Origin: Montifringilla adamsi
Taxonomy: Eukaryota > Chordata > Aves > Passeriformes > Passeridae
Direction of reading: 5' to 3'
DNA length: 64,000 nt
Assembly (NCBI GenBank): GCA_017590115.1
Contig: JAGGNK010003113.1
Location: 1,104,209 to 1,168,208, forward strand
Shown: piece by piece, positions 41,560 to 51,018 of the stretch
Numbering within the stretch: the first letter of the stretch is position 1
How the letters are laid out: each line of letters starts with the position of its first letter
Position numbers and translations under genes: made by a program
Notes under the pieces: generated by a model
What the model was told of the DNA's origin: nothing
Seen by the model: the letters and a program-made list of their open reading frames with translations, nothing else
Database searches by the model: none

Positions 41560-41960
41560 CATCCCGCCGCCGAGCCGGGCACCAGGAGTGGCGCTGGGGA
41601 CGAGGACGCGTCCCCAGCCGCGGGCCTCGCTCCAGCTGGGCGCTGTTTTGTAAGGACTCCTGGGCCTCTGCGGCGCAGAGATAAGCCCAAGAATTCGCCG
41701 TCAGTTCCAAATATCCCGTCCGCTTCCTCCCGCCGTCCTCGCCGCCGCTCCAGCCCGCTTGTCTCATTTCCGCAGCAGCGTGCTGGGGAGCGCTTCCTGT
41801 TTTCCCCCCGGCCCCGGGGCGGCGGCGGGGGGCGAGGGGCGCGGGGAGGAAGGGCAGGACAATGGGCGCAGGTCGGGACGGGCAGCTGCCCACCGCCCGG
41901 GATGGGGGTTCCTCAGTGGCCCGGCAGGGGGAAGGCGGATGGCAGGTGGCAGCAGCGGGG
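41560..41960. other. CpG-dense patch
   Basis: GC-rich sequence with many CG dinucleotides and several CTTCC/GGAAG cores (ETS-like) around 41725-41805. The plus-strand frame through it shows no protein-like features. Possible regulatory island. Confidence 0.35.
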
Positions 41961-43689
41961 ACGTGGGTCCTGGGCTGAGCTGAGATTGCGGATGGGGTTT
42001 CTTTCCTTTCCTTTTCTTGATTTTTTTTTTTTTTCTTGTTTTCAAGGGCTTTGCTGTAAATCAGCCCAAGCTCCCTAGAGAGCATTGTCGCTGTACTGCA
42101 GTGGGAACCCTGCTTCAGCTGGGCATGAGGACAGGAATGAAGCCGGGTGGAGCACAGCCCTGGGTAGGGGCACCCTGCTCTCCATGGGGCAATGAATTGC
42201 TCCCCCAAAAATCGCATTTTAGGGTCCCTGCAGTCAAACCACCAACCACAACCCTCTCCTCCCCAGCCACAGCAGGGGAGAGCAGCATCCCCACGGGACT
42301 GCCACCTCCCAGGAGCTGTGTCATGGGGCAGGAGGTTAGGATGTGGCTGCCCCTTCCCAAACTGCTGCTTTGAGACAAGAGAGATCCATTTCGGAGCTCT
42401 GCTCACTCGGAGCCCAGCAACCTCCTGCTGCAGGCAGGACCAGCCAGTGGGCAGCCCTGTGTCCCCCTGTTTTCAGGGCTCCTGCCCCACTCCTGGGCTG
42501 AGTGTGAGTGTTTACTCGGTGCCTTTCTCACCGCTCACAGCGTGGCAGGAGTTATTCAAAGGCAGGCGGAAGCGAGCACAGCAACTGAAACAACAATGAA
42601 AAGGAAACAGAGCTCGAAAAATTCTCCGTTCATAAATCAACTGAACTGCAGGTGATCCCTGGGCAGGAGCGAGCTGAGGAAGAGACACGGCTCAGCTCGG
42701 CATGGCCAGCAGCCAGGCAGGCTCCGGCCCCCCAGGCAGGGATGGGGGAGGCCGGGATTTCCCAGGGTGGTCCTGAGTGGTGCTGGGGTCGGTGTCCGTG
42801 TCCCCGGGGCTGCTCATCAGGGACTTTGAGGCAGGTGAGGTGCAAGCATTTCTGGATTTATTTTTATTACAAATTTTTATTATACGTCTGGGTGAGAAAG
42901 GTGAAGCTGTGCTGGGTGGAGTGGGTTTGTGGGGTCAACACTGCACACACAGGCACACGCCTCCTTTCCAGGCCAGAGGAATGCAAAAAGCCCAGGGATG
43001 TGATGGAGTGCAGGGACCGTGCTACGGCCCCTGGTGGCCAGCAGAGCGAGGGGATATGGTAATTTTAGTGTTTGAGGGGTTGCAGTGCAGCCCCATGCTC
43101 TTTATTCATCTCCATGACTGCCTTTTTGGGTTGAAATTCATCACTTTGAAAGCAGAGAGCCAAAAAGGTGTGGGTGAGCATGGCTCCAGTCTGTGGCTGT
43201 GCCATGGGAGATGTTGGGGTTAACAGGAGATGATCCAGGGCTCTCAGCAGCATCAGGCCATGGCTCCTTGCTGGGATCTCATAAAAGCTTTTTCCTCCTT
43301 AGGAAATAGAGCTGCTGGATTGGGACGAGCTCCTCAGTGCTGGCAGCATCTCTGCACGGGCAGGGGATGGGCATGGTTGGAAAAAATCTCCCCCTCCTGC
43401 CTCCAGTTGTGTCCTGCAGCATCTTGCTGCAGGCAGGATAGGGGCCAGTTTGGACAAACCTAGCTGTCACCTCTGCCAACGCCTGTAAGCTGAGACCCAG
43501 TCCTGGGGACACCAAAAGGAACTTGTGCTTTTGGGACCAGTGGATGGCCCCAAGGACCAGGCTGGTGACAGTGGGCTGACCTTACAGCAGAGGAAATGAC
43601 CCAGTTGTGTTCCCCACAGTGGAAAAGACAGGAGAGATTGCATGTCCCCCTCTGCTGCTATCTGTTCTCTCTCCTGTGAATTCACTGTC

Positions 43690-43940
43690 ATCTTGTCTTT
43701 TGGCAGAGCTGGAAAACTGGGAGACCATCGTAAATAAATCCTGTGTCTTTAAGCCATTTTGTACAGTACAAGAAAATGCACTCGTTGAATTACAGCTTTT
43801 TAATCAAATACATGTAACCATGTCACTTAAAGTGCTCGCGAAAAGCAAGGGAAAAAAAAAACCCCAACACAATTGGAAGAGCACGATATTAAAACCAGCT
43901 GCCTGCTTACCCCCACCACAGTTAATAGTTTTTGAATGTT
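43690..43940. promoter_or_regulatory. possible conserved non-coding element
   Basis: An AT-rich block (AAATAAATCCTGTGTC, TTTAATCAAATACATG, ACTTAAAGTGCTCGCG) in a GC-rich setting, without tandem structure. No splice-consistent exon with homology was recognised in it. Confidence 0.28.
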
Positions 43941-44534
43941 CTGAATGAGAGAGAAACCAGAGCCAAGCTCCACTTTCATGTCCATCTTTCTGATCAAGCC
44001 CTGCCAGACGGGGGGAGCCGGGCAGCCTGGCACAGGGGCGCGGGATGCGGGAGGGCTGCACTCCCTTGTCCTGCTGCTTTGCCCATCCCTTCGGGCTTTC
44101 TAGCTGTGGTGATGGGATGTGGGAGCCCACTGTCTTCCTGCAGGCAAAGCAGCTCTGCCTGGCTGGGACCCAGCCTGGAGATGGGAGCACAGGTTGCCCA
44201 AGCCATGCAGAGGTGAGGGATGCTGCTCTGGGATGTCTCCACCATGTTGTGTGTCCCCTCCTGACCAAATTTAACCCAATTCTACCTCTTGATGCTTCTT
44301 CCTGCAAGCTGGCATCACCGCTTGTCCCCCCGAGGCACTGCGCTACTCACAGCATCCCTTCCTCCGAGCACGCCAGTGCAGTCCATGGTGTCACATCCCC
44401 GTGCCCCATTCCCTTGGGACACACATGCCAGGACCTCCTCAATGCCTGCCTCCGGCCTCGCTGGCCACCGACCCCCCGCCCGGCACAGCCTGCCAACCAC
44501 CCGAGCTGTGCAGTTCCCCCGCAACGTGGACCAA

Positions 44535-44800
44535 TGCTCATTAAGCATGAGGCAGAGACCACCAAATATGTCAAAACACACTTAAAATTTATTGTTTCAT
44601 ACCATACGTTTGAGTCTCTTGAACGCCGGCCAGTGTTTCTCCCTCTCCGCGATGGGGCCTATCTGCTGTCACCGACGCTTTGCGTATATGTGTAGCCCGC
44701 TTGCTTGCTGGCTTTTCTTTCCCTCCCCCTTCTTTCTTTAAATGCAAAATACAAACAATTGATGGAAAATGTACATTTGTTCCATATGGGACGGTCGGAG
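44535..44800. promoter_or_regulatory. possible conserved non-coding element
   Basis: An AT-rich block with AAAATTTATTGTTTCATACC near 44583-44602, ACAAACAATTGATGG near 44751 (SOX-like) and TTCCATATGG near 44780 (CArG-like). Unique sequence and high complexity make it a reasonable enhancer candidate. Confidence 0.33.
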
Positions 44801-45100
44801 CGTGGAGAGGAGCCAGCAGAGGCATTTTTAGGCAGACTCCTCTCTCCAGCGGATGGCTGGATGGCTTCCCAGAACGGCCCCGCGCGGCCTGGCCTGACTC
44901 TCCTGACGAGCTTCAGACGCTCTGTGACGCTCCCACGATGGTGGGGGGACATGATTCAGTTCCCTGAAGGGATCAACCTCCCTGGGCTGCCGAGCACAGG
45001 AGGAGGGAGAGGCTCCCACCAAAACTGCTGCAGCATCCCGGAAGGGTTGAGCTCGGCTGAGCGGGAGGCGATGGGGAGACTTGATTTAGAACTTGCGTAG

Positions 45101-45392
45101 GAAGTTGAGTTAGGATGATTGGGTTGTGTTGGGTTAGGCAGGCTCAGTTGGGTTGTGTTGGGTTATGTTGGGATAGGTTGATTGGGTCCTTGGGATAGGT
45201 TACATTGGATGGATGGACGGGTTAGTTTGGTTGGGTTGAGTTGGATTGGTTTCTTTGGGGTTGGATTGGTTTGGTTGGGTTATGGTGGCTTGTGCTGGCC
45301 TGGGTTGGTTTGGCTGCATTGCATTAGGTGGATTGGGTGGGTTGGGTTAGGTCGTGCTGTGTGGGTTCTGTTATGTTGGATTGGATTGGCCT
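45101..45392 (+). repeat. degenerate TTGGG/GGTTG repeat tract
   Basis: About 290 bases of GGGTTGTGTTGGGTTAGG-like sequence, made of TTGGG, TTGGA and GGTTA words without a fixed longer period. It is superficially telomere-like, but exact TTAGGG units are rare. Confidence 0.85.
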
Positions 45393-46729
45393 AGGTGACC
45401 TCTGGAGAACACTTTCCATGACCCTTTGGCCTCCCAGAACCTCACAGCATTGCTGAATCACCTCAGAAGAGAAGCACAAAGTGGTTCTGACAGATGCTGT
45501 GGAGCTCAATTGGCTCAGAGCCAGTGAGGAGAAGAAGCCCCCCAAAGTCCCTCATGGTTCACACAACGAGGCCAAACCCACCTCCTTCACAGGAACCTGT
45601 CCTCCTCACGGGGCCCCAGCACGGTGCTGGGTGAGCAAGTGTTGGTGTGGGGCTGGGGACTGAGGGTCCAGGGGCTTGTGGTGGCCCTAAGGCAGGGGAA
45701 GGAATGTAAGGGCTGGTGGGGGCAATACTGGGAGCTGGGGGGAGGACAACCAAAGCTCCACAAGGGACATAGAGGCTGAACTTCACATCAATAAAAGTGC
45801 TGAAGCGTTTCAGGCTGCACAGATTTCCCAGGTCACATTAAAGAATCCTTGCTGGCTTCTTTCTTTTTCTTTTGCAAAACCTGTAATATTTATGACATCC
45901 CAACTCCTGTTACCTGCAGGCAGCTGCCCTCCCCTGCCTGCAGAGAATTCCTGCTGCTGGAAGCAGAGCTGGGGCGGGCACCCAGCCTCACCCAAGTGTT
46001 CCTGCTGCCAGGCAGCTCTGGGCATGGTGCAGAGGAAACGGGGCCTTTCCTGTCTGCAAGGAGCACTGAGATTTCCAAACATTTCCTTTCCCAAACTGAG
46101 CTGCAAAGAAGAAAGTTGGGGAAGGCTTGGGAACTTTGATTCTGCTCGACCAGGAAAGGTTGTTCTGAGAACATTTGAAACCTTTCTTTGCATTTCAACC
46201 TTTTCCCTTTGGTTAACCTCCCACCACAGAATGCTGTTACCTCTCCAAAGGTTTTGCCTCCCATCGAAAAAAATCTGGAAACTTTTTTTTTTTTTCCAAT
46301 GCACTTTTTCTCAAGTCAGGAAATGTTTTGGAGCTGTTTCCCACAAACAGGTTTGGTTTTGATAAATATTTTTTTTTCTTTTTTTCTGGAAGAGGGGGAG
46401 AGATGATATAAGTCCCATCATTTGGTCTAGAGCAGCTGCCTGGTGCCACAGTGAGGAACCAGCATTGGCAGCTTGTTCCTTTTCCCAGAGATGCCCCCAT
46501 GCTGAACACGCAAAATACAGGGATGAAGAGGCTCTAATTCCCTGTTCATCCCAGCCAGGATGACTTCATCAAGGCTGTTGTGTCAGTGTTCTCACCCCAA
46601 CGGTGAGCCCTGGGCTGGGATGGCTGGGGCTGCCCTGTGCATCACATTTGCCCCCGGCTGTGCCACAGCCTCAGCCTTGGGAACAGCGAGCCCGGAGCCG
46701 AACGCTGCCGGGCTGGGCTGGCTGGCACA

Positions 46730-46815
46730 TGAGGTTTTAATATTTGGGTGGGTGATGTCATCGAGCGCTCCGTAACGCTGTAAAAAATCCAGAACGTCTA
46801 TAAAGCTGATCTGTG
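46730..46815. promoter_or_regulatory. possible regulatory element with ATF/CRE-like site
   Basis: TGATGTCATCG at 46753-46763 is close to an ATF/CREB motif. It is followed by GAGCGCTCCG (palindromic AGCGCT core) and an AT-rich stretch, immediately before the CA repeat. Call based on motif and composition. Confidence 0.3.
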
Positions 46816-46827
46816 AACCTCCAGCAG

Positions 46828-46828
<1 letters not shown>

Positions 46829-46862
<34 letters not shown>
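46829..46862 (+). repeat. (AC)17 microsatellite
   Basis: A perfect dinucleotide run, followed to about 47340 by a degenerate CACA/GCACAC/CATGCA-rich stretch that seems to have grown from the same seed. Confidence 0.97.
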
Positions 46863-46864
<2 letters not shown>

Positions 46865-47345
46865 GTGTGTGCACATGGACACATGGACACGGGCACATGG
46901 AGGGAGGAATACAGGGAGATGCACATACAGATGCATACACACCCATGGATGCACCTACATGTAAGCACAGACATATCCACGGAGAGATGCACGCATGGAT
47001 ACACGTGGAGGAACTCGTGGATGCATGTGCAGGCTCAGACACATAAAGGGACAACAAAAAAGATGCAGAAAAAGGAGCAGCACACACGTGCAGAGGTGCT
47101 CACCCATGCACACACACACACAACCCAGACACAGGCACACGGATATCCAGGGATGTTCACACACACACATGCCTGCACGCGTGGATAATGCACACAGGGA
47201 TGGATGGATGTGAGCATGGGTGCATGCAGTGGTGCAGGAACACACAGGTGCTTGCACACCCATCCACATCCATGCACACCAATGCTTGCACGCGTGCAGG
47301 TTTGCACACGGATGCGTTGGGGCGCACGCACAGTTGCACGCGGGT
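46863..47345 (+). repeat. degenerate CACAC/ATGCACA-rich tract
   Basis: Recurring GCACACAC, GGATGCAC and ACACATGCA words over nearly 500 bases with no fixed period. It generates open frames on both strands that are low-complexity artefacts. Confidence 0.75.
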
Positions 47346-47785
47346 AGAATCCACTGCCCCTCACCCCCAGGGGACACAAAGCAGATGCCACCTGCCCATA
47401 AAGCCCAGGTAGGACCTGGCATCGCCTCCCCCTCTCCCTGCATCCTGGGAAAGCCGGCGGGATGGGCTGTCAGGTTTTCCATTTACCTGTCAAGTACCTT
47501 CTCCATATTTCTGCCGTAACGACCTGCTAAAAGCCCCTCACTCCTCCTCCCCAGCCCAAAACCATCCGGCCTTGAGCTTTGGAGAGATTAAGTCATAAAA
47601 ATCGGAAGGGGCTGTGCAGTAACAGCCCCAGCCTGAGCCATAACGGCAGTGAAATCATCCTCAAACTATGTCAGCTCCAGCCATTTCCAGTCCCACGTCA
47701 CACCTGAGCCATTGGCATGCAGTGAAAGAAAACACTGGGGGATGGTTTCCTGGCCCCAGAGCAGCTGTACAGGGACAGGGGCAGG

Positions 47786-47985
47786 GGAAAGATAAAAATA
47801 ATACGTATGTCAAAAATATATAAAAGTAACATATAAAAAATATTGAAAATATATTAAAATATTAAATATACAAAAATATAAAATAAATTCTAGTGTATAA
47901 AAATAATACAGATAAACATAGAACTAATATATAAGATATGAAACAAGATATAAAATTATAAAAATAATATGTAAAATAAGTGGTG
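47786..47985. repeat. AT-rich low-complexity tract (TAAAATAT-like)
   Basis: About 200 bases of AAAATATA, ATATAAAA and TAAAAATAATA words, almost lacking G and C, with abrupt borders to GC-rich DNA on both sides. Confidence 0.9.
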
Positions 47986-48380
47986 TGGTTAAAACCCATC
48001 AAGGTTCCAGCACCCTTCCCAAGGACCCAGCACCTCTTCCAGGTTCAGCTGAGCCCTCTGTCCTCCTGATGGAGCCGGATCAGCTGCTGTGCCACCAGTC
48101 TCACCAAACCCTGGATTTGGAGGGGGACAAATCCTATCCTGGCCATGGCTAAACCATGAGGCTGCAGCAGCGACTGTGGAGAGGTGGAGGGCTTTTTTTC
48201 CTCTCTCCTTTCCCTTCTCTTTTGTTTCCCTGTGACCTGGGGTAGGGCTGGCCAGAGAGGTGGGGCTTTCACAGTGGCTGTGGCCTCAGCGTGGTGTATC
48301 CTTGGTGCAGTTATGGACGGGAATGACCATCCATTGCAGCTTTCAGTACCTGCTGTAGCCCCACAGCAGCATCCTGGGGC

Positions 48381-48634
48381 ATGAATCACAGCCTGGTTTT
48401 GGTTGGAAAGAACCTTAAGGGTCATCAAGTTCTAGCCCTCTGCCATGAACAGGGACACCTTCCACTAGACCAGGTAACTCCAAGCCCAGTCCAACCTGGT
48501 CTTGGACACTTCCAGGAATGGGGCATCCATAGCTTCTCCAGGAGCCTGTGCCAGTGCATCACCACCCTCGTTCTAACGACCTCTCATATCTAATCTAAAT
48601 TGACCCTCCTTCAATTGAAAAACCATGGTGAGCT
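48381..48634 (-). mobile_element. CR1 retrotransposon 3' fragment, antisense
   Basis: Read on the minus strand it ends with the CR1 3' motif. On the plus strand this is AATCACAGCCTGGTTTTGGTTGGAAAG, then AACCTTAAGGGTCATCAAGT, later CACCTTCCACTAGACCAGGT, and finally ATCTAATCTAAATTGACCC. It is truncated at its 5' side near 48634. This is the more complete of the two clear CR1 copies in the window. Confidence 0.88.
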
Positions 48635-49079
48635 GGCACAGCCTGAACCACAGGGCAAGAAGTGAATTTCTGCTGCAGAAAAGTGACTTCACGTTTGCTC
48701 CACGATGTGATGGACAGCGGCTCTCCCCGGCACGGCAGAGCAGCTGGGCGAGCACCGGCCTGCTCACCGCTGCTTTGAACCGCAGGAAGTGACCGCATCC
48801 ATGCCTGGAAGGTACCTGGAAGCTGGGAGCTGGAAAATAACTCAAGGCTTTCTTCTTCTCCCCCCTCCCTCATCTCCTTCCTCCCAGGCCGCTTCGGGGA
48901 GCGGAGCGGGATGGAGCCCATAGCCGGCTGCTTCCTTTCATAGTCATCGGCGGCGGCACAGGATGCTTCTCATTTGGTGTTGTGTTTGTTTGCTGCAGCG
49001 CGGGTTCTGGCACCCGCCGGGCGCCCGCCAGCCCTCCCGTGTAGGTAGTGAGGTCATTTTTCCATGTATTCCCCCTTTT

Positions 49080-49335
49080 TACATACTGTATATGGAAAGA
49101 CAATGAAGCGCCTTTGTGGCGTTCCATGGGAACGCGTCGCCAGCCCCCGGAGTGGTCCCGTTTATTAGCACTTCACATTCAACAACAACAAAAAAAAGTG
49201 AGTCAGGATTGAGTCCTGTTAACACTAATGTGAATTTAATTTAGGAGAAGCTTGAAAATTAATGTCATTTGTTAAATATCCATTTCCCCTAAAAGGCAAT
49301 TCTTTGCCAACAACAACAACAAAAAACCTCTTCTT
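49080..49335. promoter_or_regulatory. possible conserved non-coding element
   Basis: Unique AT-rich sequence with GTTAACACTAATGTG near 49218, AATTTAATTTAGGAG and TTAAATATCCATTTCCCC. It lies about 1.7-1.9 kb beyond the SOX18 stop. Composition and complexity suggest constraint, but conservation was not measured. Confidence 0.33.
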
Positions 49336-49822
49336 CTATTCAATTTTAAAAAATTTTTTTTAAACAGCCTTTTTTGGCGATATCAGCCTGGTTTAAATCA
49401 CTCGGCGCTCAAGGAACGGATGCCACCGGGTTTTAAGCAACAGATTGTTGTTCCTCCTTTTCAAATTGAACAAAAAAGCTCCCTGTAAATCATACAGTGA
49501 TTCACAGGACGGGGATGAAGCTCCAGCAAAGCACCAGCAGCTCTGAGCAGGATCCGGCTGGGCAGGGTGATGGCTCGGCAAGATCCGCCGCTGCTGGAGC
49601 CGGGAAGCAGCCAATGAAGGCCAGGAGGAGGAAAGGCTCTGGTACACGGAGTTTTCTTCCAGCTCTGAGGATGGGAGAGAAAGCATTGGAGCAGCCTGGC
49701 TCTATTTTTGGGGGGTTTCATGGGAAAACAGGGTGAGCCATGGGGACCATGCATCGGTGCGCTGCCAGCCTGCCAAAACAATGACCACACCAAGGCTCGT
49801 TTCGGAGGAGGATATCACATGT

Positions 49823-49828
49823 TTTATT
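49823..49828 (-). terminator. possible SOX18 polyadenylation signal
   Basis: TTTATT on the plus strand is a canonical AATAAA on the minus strand, about 1.19 kb after the SOX18 stop. Variant ATTAAA hexamers at 50184-50189 and near 50907 would give shorter UTRs. The true end cannot be chosen from sequence alone. Confidence 0.4.
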
Positions 49829-49911
49829 ATATTTTAATCTGAGAACAGCTGCTTTTCCTGCTGGGAGCATCTCCGGGCAGCACGGCGCGGTGCTGTGGGG
49901 CTGCTGCCAGA

Positions 49912-49961
49912 ATCCCATCCCATCCCATCCCATCCCATCCCATCCCATCCCATCCCATCCC
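49912..49961 (+). repeat. (ATCCC)10 microsatellite
   Basis: Ten perfect ATCCC units. The motif is the reverse complement of the GGATG array at 34691-34745. If the distal SOX18 poly(A) site is used, this repeat would lie in the 3' UTR. Confidence 0.97.
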
Positions 49962-50039
49962 AAGCCACTGTCCCGTGCCGAGCTGAGCAGAGCCGCGCTC
50001 GCGGAGCTCGACGCGGCTGACGGGGCGGGCGGGCGGCAG

Positions 50040-50250
50040 CTTGGAAATGAATACATTTGCCAGGTTGTCAAAACATTAATCAACGGATACAAAAATCTGG
50101 AAATGGTTGGGACAACATGTATTTGCGGAAAATATGTGTTCACACAACAAGCACACAAGATGGGAACAATTATATGAAGATGTTTTAATAATTAACCAGA
50201 ATAAAACAGTTTGCTCTCCATACAGTTCTAGACAATAAAAGTGTTTGCAG
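50040..50250 (-). other. AT-rich block after SOX18, likely 3' UTR or conserved element
   Basis: High-complexity AT-rich DNA (AAACATTAATCAACGG, GTTTTAATAATTAACC, TCTAGACAATAAAAGTG). The AT-rich stretch continues to 50960 and matches what is expected of a SOX18 3' UTR. No coding frame is seen in it. Confidence 0.45.
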
Positions 50251-51018
50251 TCATATTTTTCTTTTGTACAAAATTCCAGTCAGTTGTTCCTCAATATTTA
50301 CATTAGCATTCCCTTTTCACAAAATATCTCCTTTTTTCCCCCATTCCTTTTTTTTTTCTTTAAATCCAGCTTTGCTACATAAATGCTTTAGATCTCATGG
50401 ATATCCCTTGATTTCTTTTTAAAAAGTCTAATAAAAAAACCCCAAAAGACATTAAATACCATTTTATATATAAAAATGCTTAGTAAAAATATAGTTTTGT
50501 TGCCCAATTAAAATATATTGCTGAGAATACAGTAAAAACTGTCCTAAAGCCCACCCCTAATGGGCGCCGACTCTTTAACAGCCCCGGCAAAGTCTTTCTA
50601 AAAGCTTTTTCCCCCCTAAAAGTTCACCTGTCCTTGGGTTAAATACTGGGGACAGGTCACACTTTGGCTCATCCTGGTGTGATTGTTTCAGGCAGGATTT
50701 ACTGGAATTGGCTTGAAAATGCCCCTTGGAGCTGGCGGGAGCTGGAGATGTGCCCTGCCGAGGGCTGGAGCGGGGAGCACGGCGGGGAAAGGCGTCTATC
50801 TGTGTTATATAGTTATACGGTATATCAGTGAGTTCAGCATGGTCTGTCTCTAAAAAAAATTGAAAAAAAAATCAAAATAAAAAAGAACAAACAAGAAAGC
50901 GATGCATTTAATGAGATACTCTAAATATGATGGAGCTCGTGGTTAAAGGAGGATGGCTTTTTGTTTTTAGAGGAGAGTTGGGGCTCTCCTGGTGCACGCA
51001 TTGGATGGTGGGGTCAAC

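Larger units (their letters stand above)
33530..49800. other. gene desert between the Rh gene and SOX18
   Basis: About 16 kb with no recognisable exon. It holds simple repeats (34691-34745, 37431-37494, 46829-46862, 49912-49961), a pentamer minisatellite (38149-38669), a TTGGG-like tract (45101-45392), an AT-rich tract (47786-47985), a CR1 copy (48381-48634), CpG-dense patches near 37140-37310, 39700-39860 and 41560-41960, and several AT-rich blocks listed separately. Being downstream of SOX18, it may contain regulatory DNA for that gene. Confidence 0.6.
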
